64,000 nt of DNA from an uncultured Collinsella sp. GTDB lineage: Bacteria > Actinomycetota > Coriobacteriia > Coriobacteriales > Coriobacteriaceae. Each line of letters begins with the position of its first letter. Within the stretch, counting starts at the first letter, position 1. The position numbers and the translations under genes were made by a program. The stretch covers positions 1 through 64,000 of the forward strand of contig UQMY01000011.1 in assembly GCA_900542325.1 (NCBI GenBank), read 5' to 3'. A model generated the notes under the pieces. That model made no database searches and was not told where the DNA came from. It was given only the letters and a program-made list of their open reading frames with translations. Positions 1 to 7,658 of the stretch are shown here, one piece after another.

Positions 1-6
1 TGTCAT

Positions 7-366
7 GCGGACTCCAAACCGGACCTGATGGTCCAACTTTTTGTCCGCAGTCCCAAAACGGTAGTCTCTCCGCGGAAAGTGCATCCCAGAATTAAGCCTC
101 GGAACGGGATGCATTTTCCAGTAGATGCTTCAGTGGAAAGTTCATCCCAGAATTCAGGCTCAGAACGGGACACGCTTTCCGGATGGCATGCTTGGCGGAA
201 ACTACGACCCAGTATTTGGCTCCAGAACGGGACAACCTTTCCGAATCGGTCTTCAAGCGGAAACTACGCCCCGGATTTGGCCTTCAGACCGGGATGTCGT
301 TTCCGGTTGAGGCCTCGAGCGGAAAGCGCATCCCATAATCCCCAATGGCACCGCAGCGCATTTCGT
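7..366. repeat. Tandem array of ~62-bp hairpin units
   Basis: Five units begin with GGAAA at 74, 135, 197, 259 and 321, spaced 61-62 bp. The first four run 46 nt from GGAAA to TTTCC (74-119, 135-180, 197-242, 259-304) and each folds as GGAAA..CCC / GGG..TTTCC; in unit 1 the arms pair almost fully (GGAAA-TGCATCCC with GGGATGCA-TTTCC). The fifth unit (321-366) is degenerate. A possible sixth, more divergent hairpin (GCGGAC 7-12 with GTCCGC 43-48) lies at the left edge. The loop core CCCAGAATT..CAGAACGGG is the most conserved part. Spacers are about 16 nt. The period is not a multiple of three, so this is not a coding repeat. The array may continue left of the window. Confidence 0.85.
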
Positions 367-609
367 GTCCGCGTGGGCGTTTGCGCCGGTCGTCGAATGA
401 CGTTATAGCTGGCTATATTATGGGTAGCTGTAATGTTCGACTTTTCGACAACCCTCGGCCTGTGGCAGAGCATGGGTCGCCAATCAAGGCGGCGGTTGCC
501 GAGGCCTCGTTACCGAAAATCCATTTGTTAAACCTGGCACCCGTGGGTAGAATAAAGTCGACGGCAGCCCAAGTAGTGAAGAGCTGGGCAGCGCCGTTAC
601 TCAGTTTAA

Positions 610-645
610 GGGGTCAATGCCTTAACGGCGTCGACCCCTCTTTTT
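610..645 (+). terminator. Intrinsic terminator
   Basis: GGGGTC (610-615) pairs with GACCCC (633-638), with further pairing inside (GCC/GGC), followed by TCTTTTT. No coding sequence ends just upstream, so it may terminate a small RNA or a transcript entering from the array. Confidence 0.6.
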
Positions 646-737
646 ATGCTTCGAATGCTGCTTGAGTGCCTCGGAAAGTTCGATAAGCGCCGTGAAGAGC
701 GAGACCAAAGCAACCAAGAGCTCTACGAGCTCTGATG

Positions 738-783
738 GGCCCGGGATGACCTCTGATTCAAGTCACCGGGCCTAAATCTTTTT
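738..783 (+). terminator. Terminator-like hairpin
   Basis: GGCCCGG (738-744) and the adjacent ATGAC pair with GTCA-CCGGGCC (762-772), followed by TAAATCTTTTT. It lies 160 bp before the exonuclease start. Confidence 0.55.
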
Positions 784-946
784 CAGGCATTTGAATAGAG
801 CGGGCGATTCTCTTGGGGCCGTCTGCATGGCGTATGCCTGGCGCGCGTGGCATTGCGTCCCGCTTTTGTGTCCGCACGGGCGCCTATCCTTACGGCAATG
901 TAGCCGCCTATGTAACGAGCGGCAGTTGACGGAGAAAGGCCCAACC

Positions 947-1768
947 GTGTCAGCTGAAAAGACGCCGTGTATCTCGGCTATCGATACGACGAACTTTGCG
1001 CGCCAGATTGTGCTGGACTTTGAGTTTGCGCCGGTGCCAAAGCAGCGTCAGCGCCGTGGACTGTGCAATGAGATTATCGAGGCCGGCACCGTCAAGCTCG
1101 ATTACCACGGCAACGTTATGGGCGAGTTCTCGCAGTTTGTACAGACGGAATTTACCGAAGGCGTTGCGTTCTCCGTCCGCGAGCTCACAGGGATATCGGC
1201 CGTGGGCACCGCGATGGCCGATCCGCTCTACATGGTGATCAAAAGGCTCAGCGATTGGATCGGGCGCTACTCCGCCCAGGTGGTCTGTTGGAGCGGGGCG
1301 GATCGTCGACAGCTTTTGATCGAGTGTCAAGCAAAGCACATCGATCTTTCCGCATTTCCTACGGACTGGGCCGACCTGCAGGCGTTTTACACCTCGATCA
1401 TGGACATGAGCAGCCACGGGTGCGTCTCTTTGAGTGACGCAGCGACGTGGTTTGGCATCGAGTTCGACGAGTCGACGGGTCACGCCCACAGCGCCCTAGC
1501 CGATGCGCGCGTGACCGCCAAGCTGCTCAAGCAGATGATGGACGGGGACTACCGCGTGAGCCCGCGCGCCCAGGAGGTCCGTCAACGGTGGGGGATGGGC
1601 GAGCGAGCTCAGACGCGCCTTTCCAGCAAGTGCTCCGAGCTGGGCGACCTGCTGCTAAAGCTGAAGGCGGAGGGGGTAGGCCTTTTGAGAACGCCATTCG
1701 GTTTGGCATGGCGGGGCTGTAAGCGCGAGCCCGCCCTGCTGTTTGAATCGAAGCGTCAACCAGTATGA
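947..1768 (+). CDS. DEDDh-family 3'-5' exonuclease
   Basis: This 273-residue protein is an exonuclease-domain protein of the DnaQ/RNase T superfamily, expected to remove nucleotides from 3' ends using two metal ions. Visible motifs are D24-x-E26 in LDFEFAP, an internal Asp in SGADRR, and the His-x4-Asp motif H181-SALA-D186 that defines the DEDDh type. The C-terminal ~75 residues have no obvious domain. I chose the GTG at 947 because GGAGAAAGG lies 9-17 bases upstream and the motif-bearing region begins right after it; an upstream in-frame ATG at 791 would overlap a terminator and add residues unlike the family. The true substrate (DNA or RNA) cannot be told from sequence. It converges with the next gene, whose stop is 21 bp away. 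Confidence 0.75.
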   Translation: MSAEKTPCISAIDTTNFARQIVLDFEFAPVPKQRQRRGLCNEIIEAGTVKLDYHGNVMGEFSQFVQTEFTEGVAFSVRELTGISAVGTAMADPLYMVIKRLSDWIGRYSAQVVCWSGADRRQLLIECQAKHIDLSAFPTDWADLQAFYTSIMDMSSHGCVSLSDAATWFGIEFDESTGHAHSALADARVTAKLLKQMMDGDYRVSPRAQEVRQRWGMGERAQTRLSSKCSELGDLLLKLKAEGVGLLRTPFGLAWRGCKREPALLFESKRQPV

Positions 1769-1789
1769 CGAGCTGTCTGGTCTGTCTGC

Positions 1790-2212
1790 CTACGCCCCCG
1801 CGATCCCGCGCGCCACGCTCAGCAGCTCGTACTCCCTCTGACTCCACTGGCGTAGCTCGGCTGCGTCGACGGCATCGCGACACAGATCCAGGAACACCTC
1901 GGCGCTCTCGCAGAAATACTTGCGGGCAAAGTCGACCGAGCCGTCCGCGATGCACGCGCCGTCGGCAAAGAGCTTCCAGCTAGATGGCTCACGCGAGTCG
2001 TCTCCGAGTGGCTTGATCTGCAACACATGCGGATTGCCAGCAGCACAGAGCTTTTCCTCGAGCTTCTGTACCGTAAAGCGCATCTGGTGGGAGAGGCTGC
2101 TCTTGATCATGGCCGAGGCGTAGCCATTTGGCTTATCCAGAAGATGCATGTGATTCGGTTTGACGATCAGGTTGTGGAAGTTACGCTCGCTGCGCACAGA
2201 GAAATTGTCCAT
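1790..2212 (-). CDS. Hypothetical protein
   Basis: A 140-residue protein I do not recognise. It begins MDNFSVRSERNFHNLIVK, is rich in charged residues, has two Cys pairs apart in sequence and no membrane segment or signal peptide. The start at 2212 is supported by an AAAGGAG ribosome-binding site 6-8 bases upstream on the minus strand; in-frame codons further upstream lack one. It is a single-gene transcription unit convergent with the exonuclease. It could be a ligand- or nucleic-acid-binding accessory protein, but nothing in the sequence shows a function. Confidence 0.6.
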   Translation of the reverse strand: MDNFSVRSERNFHNLIVKPNHMHLLDKPNGYASAMIKSSLSHQMRFTVQKLEEKLCAAGNPHVLQIKPLGDDSREPSSWKLFADGACIADGSVDFARKYFCESAEVFLDLCRDAVDAAELRQWSQREYELLSVARGIAGA

Positions 2213-2304
2213 ACGGACTCCTTTCATCGATGTTGGCAGGGCCACCGTGCCTCTTGGCCGGTTGGCGTCGGAATCGTGGAGCCAACTCTCTACCCCGACT
2301 CTGG

Positions 2305-2330
2305 ATAAAACACGCCCGCTCCTTGCGGGC
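2305..2330 (-). terminator. Possible terminator of the 2579-3565 gene
   Basis: On the minus strand GCCCGC-AAGGA-GCGGGC is followed by GTGTTTTATCC. It lies 250 bp downstream of the nearest upstream minus-strand stop, so the assignment is tentative. Confidence 0.4.
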
Positions 2331-2433
2331 ACGATGGAGTCTATCAACGTGTACGGACAGAAATCAGGCACCGCTTGCGAAATGACGCGCGGGCGGCGCT
2401 TGATTTCGCCGGCTGTCGCTAGGCTTAAATCAG

Positions 2434-2512
2434 AAAAAGTGTCGAAATCAGCCGTGTAAAAGTACGGAAAAGTGTCGAAATAGGCACCTTAAAACTTCGG
2501 AAAAGTGTAGCT
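2434..2512. repeat. Three direct repeats at 33-bp spacing
   Basis: AAAAGTGTCGAAAT begins at 2435 and again at 2468; a third, truncated copy AAAAGTGTAG begins at 2501. The last two are preceded by CGG. Exact 33-bp spacing is near three helical turns, which would place bound proteins on nearly the same face of DNA. It may be an operator array or an iteron-like relic; there is no neighbouring gene to assign it to with confidence. Confidence 0.65.
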
Positions 2513-2578
2513 GGATGACAAAACAGCACTTAGAAGCCGGTGCTGGATGCGGGATCCTGCGGCCGCCTTCAGCTCTCG

Positions 2579-3565
2579 CTACTCATCGTCCCCGTCGTTG
2601 GGGTCGCCCTTGAGGGTGTTGATGTCCAGGTACTGGTTGTCGTCCTCTTTTTGCTGGGTCTCCGACTCCGCTTGGGTGGGGCCGGAGAACAGCTGGAATC
2701 CCTCAAACGCAATGACGCCGAGCAGGGCAATGACAATGGCGATAAAGGCAACCTTGACTGCCTGCGGAAATTCCGAGAAACGCAGCGCCTTTTCCTTGGC
2801 GTAATAATCGGCGAAGCGCTCTTCGCCCGTGCTTTTGGTATACGCCGGTGCGGACGCGGCCTCCGGGTCATATTCCGGTGCAGGCGTGGCAGCGTACGGA
2901 TCGTTGAGATAATCGCTCGATGCGGTGCCATAATCCTCGGTCTCGATGCGACCGGCGTCAGCATAGCCATCGGAATAATCGGAATATGCCGCACCGCCCT
3001 CATAGTCCGCGGCGCTCGTGTTGGCGGCAAAAAGCGGGTTAACTGGAACGTCGAGCGCCGGCATGCCGGTAGAGGTCTCATCCAGATCGGCTGCAGCCCA
3101 GAAATCGTAGGCAACCTGATGGGCAACGGGCTCATCGAGCCTTGTGACCGGAGGCTTGCGTGCCGCAGGAACAGGCAACTGCTGGGCGCTGTACATAACG
3201 GTGCTGTCGGCCGATTTGCCCTGCGTCGCCGCAGCGAGAAATGCCGCCGTCTCGGACGGGTCGCTTGCGGGGCGGGGAGTGGGCGTGGGCGCCGAAATGG
3301 GTGCGGGCGCAGACGCGGGCGTCGAAACAGGCGGCTGCGCAGGAGTCGGCGCAGATGCGGACTTAGGCGCAAGTGCGGGATTGGGGCTTGACGGGCGAGC
3401 CCCACCGCCCATGAGTTCGTCGGCGGTCCACGGGCGATCATCCATCACGTCGTCAAGGCTCAGCGAAAACAGGTCGTCTTCACCCTCATCGAACATGCGG
3501 TGCACATGTCCACCAATTGCCGGAATCAATCCGCGACCGGTGCATGATGCCTTGCTCAGCGCCAT
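2579..3565 (-). CDS. Single-pass membrane protein with long disordered linker
   Basis: A 328-residue protein of unknown function. The N-terminal ~50 residues are ordered-looking and acidic (MFDEGEDDLFSLSLDDVMD). Residues ~60-110 are a Pro/Ala/Ser/Thr-rich linker, followed by an acidic, Tyr-rich region. One hydrophobic helix (VKVAFIAIVIALLGVIAFEG) lies about 50 residues from the C terminus, with a short acidic tail after it. This suggests a protein anchored near its C terminus with most of its length on one side of the membrane. The start at 3565 has AAGGGTGG upstream. The sequence around the first Cys (SCTGRGLIPAIGG) resembles no motif I know. It lies 123 bp downstream of, and co-directional with, the DauR-like regulator. 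Confidence 0.6.
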   Translation of the reverse strand: MALSKASCTGRGLIPAIGGHVHRMFDEGEDDLFSLSLDDVMDDRPWTADELMGGGARPSSPNPALAPKSASAPTPAQPPVSTPASAPAPISAPTPTPRPASDPSETAAFLAAATQGKSADSTVMYSAQQLPVPAARKPPVTRLDEPVAHQVAYDFWAAADLDETSTGMPALDVPVNPLFAANTSAADYEGGAAYSDYSDGYADAGRIETEDYGTASSDYLNDPYAATPAPEYDPEAASAPAYTKSTGEERFADYYAKEKALRFSEFPQAVKVAFIAIVIALLGVIAFEGFQLFSGPTQAESETQQKEDDNQYLDINTLKGDPNDGDDE

Positions 3566-3688
3566 TCTGTTCCACCCTTTCGAAATACCAATGACATCGA
3601 TTATATGGAACTTCCCAAGCGACTCGGTCTTGGATTCGAGCTTTCCAGAACTCGCGCCCAAAAGGGGAGGGGCAATCTAGGCGAGTGC

Positions 3689-4342
3689 CTACTTATCGTC
3701 GGCCGCCGCCTTGGCCTCATTGAGGTAGCTATAGAAGCTGTACTTGGAGATGCCAAAGAACTCGCAGGCGCGCTCGCTCGACTTGGAAATGAGGAAGGCG
3801 CCGCGACGGTCGAGGTAGCCGATGGCGCGAATGCGCTCATCTTTGGTCATAAGTGCCGCGGGCTTGCCCACAAACTGCTCGCACTCGTGCAGCAGGTCCT
3901 CGAGCAGGTCGCCGATGTTTTTGGTAATGGGCTCGGGCTCGGTGTAGCCCGTGCCGCCGGTGCCGGTAAAGGCGTCGAGCGAACGCTCAAAAGCCTTCAT
4001 AAGCGTAATGTCAAAGTTGATGCCCAAAATGCCGACGGGCTTGCCCTCGTCGTTGCGGATAAAGATGGTCGAGGACTTGAGCAGCTTGCCATCGGCGGTT
4101 TTGGTGAGGTACGGCTCGCGGTCGTGCACGTCGGCGGTGCCCTCGTGCATGGATTCAAGCACAATATGGCTGGGGCCGTCACCCAGTTTGCGCCCGCTGA
4201 CGTGGCCGTTTTCGATCACTACGATGGAGCGGTCCACGTCCTCGGTCTCCAGGTCGTGGACGACGACTTCGCAGTTGGGGCCAAATTGGAGCGCTAGGCC
4301 GTGTGCAAGGCGCTTGTAGAACTCAATCTGTGCGGGGGTCAT
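3689..4342 (-). CDS. DauR/YheO-type PAS-HTH transcriptional regulator
   Basis: This 217-residue protein matches the YheO/DauR family: an N-terminal YheO-like PAS sensor domain (about residues 1-120, with CEVVVHDLE and GILGINFDITLM typical of it) and a C-terminal HTH_22 domain (about 145-210, GAFLISKSSERACEFFGISK). Family members such as DauR control amino-acid or purine-type catabolic operons. It is transcribed divergently from diaminopropionate ammonia-lyase across a 277-bp region with two dyads, which makes it the likely local regulator of the ygeX cluster. Length is normal for the family. The ligand is unknown; diaminopropionate or a purine breakdown product is a reasonable guess from context only. 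Confidence 0.85.
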   Translation of the reverse strand: MTPAQIEFYKRLAHGLALQFGPNCEVVVHDLETEDVDRSIVVIENGHVSGRKLGDGPSHIVLESMHEGTADVHDREPYLTKTADGKLLKSSTIFIRNDEGKPVGILGINFDITLMKAFERSLDAFTGTGGTGYTEPEPITKNIGDLLEDLLHECEQFVGKPAALMTKDERIRAIGYLDRRGAFLISKSSERACEFFGISKYSFYSYLNEAKAAADDK

Positions 4343-4619
4343 GGGTGCCTTCCTAAAAATTAGTTTGGGCTCACTGTGCCATAAACCCCACTTGTTCGCA
4401 AATAACGAAAGCGTCGCTGTGTTATGTGACCGTTCGGCGGCGAAAAGGTACCGATTACGGCAACAAACAATTTGTTAGGTTTTCCAATCAAAAAGTGTGA
4501 TAGAACAGTGCTAACAAACTTTTTGTTTGGCATCCACATAAAAGTTCAGCCGTGTGAATGGGATCGGGCTGAAACGCGTATGCGGGGGCCGGCAAGAGAG
4601 GACTTAAGGAGTTCACCGT
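4343..4619. promoter_or_regulatory. Divergent control region with two dyads
   Basis: The region between the DauR-like regulator and ygeX is more AT-rich than its surroundings. It contains two related inverted repeats: AACAAACAATTTGTT at 4462-4476 and CAAACTTTTTGTTTG at 4515-4529, whose centres are about 53 bp apart (five helical turns). They are good candidates for operator sites of the adjacent regulator. A well-placed ribosome-binding site TAAGGAG precedes ygeX. I could not define -35/-10 hexamers with confidence. Confidence 0.5.
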
Positions 4620-5834
4620 ATGGCCGATAAGATCCAGTGGGCGGGCAACACGATGCCCAAGAGCGATGACAAGCACTTGGGAATCATGAGCCTCGACCAC
4701 GTGAAGAAGGCCCGCGCCTTCCACCAGTCGTTCCCCCAGTACACCGTCACTCCGCTTGCCCGCCTGGATGGTCAGGCTGCGCGCCTGGGCCTTTCCAACC
4801 TGTGCGTTAAGGACGAGAGCTATCGCTTTGGCCTCAACGCCTTTAAGGTCCTGGGCGGTTCGTTTGCCATGGCCAACTACATTGCCGACGAGACCGGCAA
4901 GGACGTTGCCGAGTGCACCTTCGATTACCTGACCTCCGATCAGCTTGCCAAGGACTTTGGCCAGGCCACCTTCTTTACTGCCACCGACGGCAACCATGGC
5001 CGCGGCGTGGCATGGGCTGCCAACAAGCTGGGCCAGAAGGCCGTCGTGCACATGCCCAAGGGTTCCACCAAGCCCCGCTTTGATAACATCGCCGCCGAGG
5101 GCGCCACGGTGACCATCGAAGAGGTCAACTACGACGAGTGCGTGCGCATGGCCGCCGCCGAGGCCGACGCCTGCGAGCGCGGCGTCATCGTTCAGGATAC
5201 CGCCTGGGAGGGCTACGAGAAGATCCCGTCCTGGATCATGGAGGGCTACGGCACCATGGCTTCCGAGGCTGCCGAGCAGCTGCGCGAGATGGCCATCAAC
5301 CGCCCGACGCACGTCTTTGTCCAGGCTGGCGTGGGCTCGCTCGCCGGCGCCGTGGTGGGCTACTTCACCAACCTGTATCCCGATAACCCGCCCACCTTCG
5401 TCGTGGTCGAGTGCGCGCCTGCCGCCTGCCTGTACAAGGGCGCTGCCGCCGGCGACGGCGATCCGCGCATCGTGGACGGCGACATGCCCTCCATCATGGC
5501 CGGCCTGTGCTGCGGCGAGCCCAACATCCTGGGTTGGGATATCCTGCGCAACCACACCACCGCTTTCGTGTCCTGCCCCGACTGGGTCACCGCTCGCGGC
5601 ATGCGCACCCTGGGCGCTCCCGAGAAGGGCGACCCGCGCGTCATCTCCGGCGAGTCCGGCGCTGTGACCACCGGCCTGGTCGAGACCCTCATGCTCGATC
5701 CCGAGTACGCCGAGCTCAAGGAGCTCATCGGCCTGGACAAGACGAGCTCCGTGCTCTGCTTCTCCACCGAGGGCGACACCGATCCGGATCAGTACCGTCG
5801 CATCGTCTGGGAGGGCGAGTATCCGACCTGCTAA
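4620..5834 (+). CDS. ygeX: Diaminopropionate ammonia-lyase
   Basis: This 404-residue PLP enzyme cleaves 2,3-diaminopropionate to pyruvate and ammonia. The fold-type II signature is clear: the Schiff-base lysine lies in GLNAFKVLGG (K76), followed by TDGNHGRGVAW (substrate/PLP binding) and VQAGVGSLAGAVVG (phosphate loop). Length matches E. coli YgeX/DpaL. The start has TAAGGAG eight bases upstream. It is the first gene of the catabolic cluster and is probably controlled from the divergent DauR-like regulator. In gut anaerobes that degrade urate this enzyme acts late, releasing pyruvate from the ring-opened product; that role is established for the gene family, and its application here is inference. 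Confidence 0.95.
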   Translation: MADKIQWAGNTMPKSDDKHLGIMSLDHVKKARAFHQSFPQYTVTPLARLDGQAARLGLSNLCVKDESYRFGLNAFKVLGGSFAMANYIADETGKDVAECTFDYLTSDQLAKDFGQATFFTATDGNHGRGVAWAANKLGQKAVVHMPKGSTKPRFDNIAAEGATVTIEEVNYDECVRMAAAEADACERGVIVQDTAWEGYEKIPSWIMEGYGTMASEAAEQLREMAINRPTHVFVQAGVGSLAGAVVGYFTNLYPDNPPTFVVVECAPAACLYKGAAAGDGDPRIVDGDMPSIMAGLCCGEPNILGWDILRNHTTAFVSCPDWVTARGMRTLGAPEKGDPRVISGESGAVTTGLVETLMLDPEYAELKELIGLDKTSSVLCFSTEGDTDPDQYRRIVWEGEYPTC

Positions 5835-5849
5835 CAGACTGACCTGTCC

Positions 5850-5967
5850 GGAGGCAGCCGGAGGACTTTACTCCCTGCTCGGACAGTCCTGCTCGCACGG
5901 AGAGCACATTAAGTGCTCTCCGGCTCGTGCGGAACTCGCGACGGAGCAAAGTCCTCCGTCCGCCTCC
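5850..5967. repeat. ~118-bp nested palindrome
   Basis: Outer arms 5850-5874 and 5943-5967 (25 bp, about four mismatches; core CGGAGGACTTT) enclose an inner perfect stem GGAGAGCAC-ATTAA-GTGCTCTCC (5899-5907/5913-5921), extended outward by GCAC/GTGC. It fills most of the 237 bp between ygeX and ygeY. No T-run follows, so it is not a classical terminator, though it could lower read-through or stabilise the ygeX 3' end. Its architecture resembles the element at 55956-56077. Confidence 0.8.
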
Positions 5968-6071
5968 TATGGTTACTTGCTTGTGGGGTGCTCGACCTCA
6001 CGCCGCTTGGCACAAGTGATCTATCTGAAATATCTACCTGTAGGTAAACCCTTGTAGAAAGGTTGACTGTT

Positions 6072-7457
6072 ATGACTAAAGAACTCGATTTTGATGCCAT
6101 TAAGGCTGCGGCTGAGTCTCATCGTGCTGATATGACTCGCTTCCTGCGCGCTATGATCTCCCACCCCTCTGAGTCTTGCGAGGAGGGCGAGGTTGTCGCT
6201 TGCATCAAGGCCGAGATGGAGAGCCTTGGCTATGACGAGGTCAAGGTCGACGGCCTGGGCAACGTCATGGGCTTTATGGGCGAGGGCGACAAGATCATCG
6301 CCATCGACTCTCACATCGACACCGTCGGCATCGGCAACATCGAGAACTGGGATGCCGATCCCTATGAGGGCTACGAGACCGACGAGATCATTTACGGCCG
6401 CGGCGGCTCCGACCAGGAGGGTGGCATGGCTTCTGCTACCTACGCAGCCAAGATGATGAAGGACATGGGCCTCATCCCCGAGGGCTACAAGATCATGGTC
6501 GTCGGCACCGTCCAGGAAGAGGACTGCGACGGCATGTGCTGGCAGTACATCTACAACAAGGACGGCATTAAGCCCGAGTTCGTCATTTCCACCGAGCCCA
6601 CCGACGGCGGCATCTATCGCGGTCACCGCGGCCGCATGGAGATCCGCGTCGACGTTCACGGCACCTCCTGCCACGGTTCCGCTCCCGACCGCGGCGACAA
6701 CGCCATCTACAAGATGGCCGACATCATCGCCGACGTCCGCGCCCTCAACAACAACGGCTGCGACGAGTCGACCGACATCAAGGGCCTCGTCAAGATGCTC
6801 GACCCCAAGTACAACCCCGAGCACTTTGAGGACGCCCGCTTCCTGGGCCGCGGCACCTGCACCGTCAGCCAGATCTTCTACACCAGCCCCAGCCGCTGCG
6901 CTGTCGCTGACTCCTGCGCCATCTCCATCGACCGTCGCATGACCGCCGGCGAGACCTGGGAGTCCTGCCTGGACGAGATCCGCAACCTGCCGGCCGCCAA
7001 GAAGTACGGCGACGACGTGAAGGTCTCCATGTACATGTACGACCGTCCGTCCTGGACCGGCGAGGTCTACGAGACCGAGGCTTACTTCCCCACGTGGATC
7101 AACAAGGAGACCGCTCCGCACGTCAAGGCCCTCGTCGACGCTCACAAGGCCATGTTCGGTGACGAGCGCATCGGCTGCGAGCCCAGCATGGACAAGCGCA
7201 CCGGTCGTCCGCTGTGCGACAAGTGGACCTTCTCCACGAACTGCGTTTCCATCCAGGGCCGCTATGGCATCCCCTGCGTCGGCTTTGGCCCGGGTGCCGA
7301 GTCTCAGGCTCATGCTCCCAACGAGGTCACCTACAAGGACGACCTGGTCACCGCTGCCGCCATGTATGTGGCTGCCCTGAACCTCTACGATCCGAGCCAG
7401 GCCGATGGCGACGCCACCGTGTTCCGCGCCGGTCTGACCAACAACAAGATCGATTAG
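6072..7457 (+). CDS. ygeY: YgeY family selenium-metabolism-linked M20 hydrolase
   Basis: A 461-residue M20/ArgE-DapE-type metallohydrolase, probably a deacylase or amidohydrolase acting on a purine-ring-opening product. Visible metal and catalytic motifs are IDSHIDTVG (His/Asp), GRGGSDQEGG, the EE pair in VQEEDCDG, the STEPTDGG loop, and a late His in SQAHAPNE. The start ATG at 6072 has AGAAAGG 9 bases upstream; a TTG nine bases earlier lacks support. It sits between ygeX and ygeW as in E. coli and gut urate-degrading clusters. The exact substrate is not established from sequence. Confidence 0.92.
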   Translation: MTKELDFDAIKAAAESHRADMTRFLRAMISHPSESCEEGEVVACIKAEMESLGYDEVKVDGLGNVMGFMGEGDKIIAIDSHIDTVGIGNIENWDADPYEGYETDEIIYGRGGSDQEGGMASATYAAKMMKDMGLIPEGYKIMVVGTVQEEDCDGMCWQYIYNKDGIKPEFVISTEPTDGGIYRGHRGRMEIRVDVHGTSCHGSAPDRGDNAIYKMADIIADVRALNNNGCDESTDIKGLVKMLDPKYNPEHFEDARFLGRGTCTVSQIFYTSPSRCAVADSCAISIDRRMTAGETWESCLDEIRNLPAAKKYGDDVKVSMYMYDRPSWTGEVYETEAYFPTWINKETAPHVKALVDAHKAMFGDERIGCEPSMDKRTGRPLCDKWTFSTNCVSIQGRYGIPCVGFGPGAESQAHAPNEVTYKDDLVTAAAMYVAALNLYDPSQADGDATVFRAGLTNNKID

Positions 7458-7658
7458 TCCCATTCCTCGGTCTTGTTGAGCCGGGGGCCGCTCGTGTCCC
7501 CGGCATCTCCTGTTGACTTGGGGCCCGCGGTCGTTATCTCCCATGCTTCCTCAACGGTAGCGGGTCCTCGTCATAGCGTTCTGCATGTTCTAGCCACACG
7601 CGCATGCCGGAGCGCATCTACTCATTGCAATCGTTTCATCTTTGGAAAGGATGTTTAC

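Larger units (their letters stand above)
367..946. other. Gene-free stretch with two terminators
   Basis: I see no convincing gene between the hairpin array and the exonuclease start. The stretch contains two rho-independent terminator-like hairpins (610-645 and 738-783), reported separately. The segment around 540-600 also carries short complementary pieces such as CAGCCCA/TGGGCAG, so a small structured transcript ending at 645 is possible, but I recognise no RNA family in it. Confidence 0.5.
2213..2578. other. Intergenic region with hairpin and repeats
   Basis: The 366-bp gap between two minus-strand genes contains a terminator-like hairpin near 2314-2330 and three 33-bp-spaced direct repeats at 2434-2512. 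No tRNA or small gene was seen. Confidence 0.5.

Noticed and set aside
74..366. CRISPR array
   Set aside because: Units vary along their full length, spacers are only ~16 nt and similar to each other, and no cas gene is near.
28..408. Open frame of 126 codons across the hairpin array
   Set aside because: The 61-62 bp period is not a multiple of three, other frames are also open, and there is no ribosome-binding site.
345..665. Open frame of 106 codons upstream of the exonuclease
   Set aside because: It runs through a clear terminator hairpin and has no ribosome-binding site or recognisable protein pattern.
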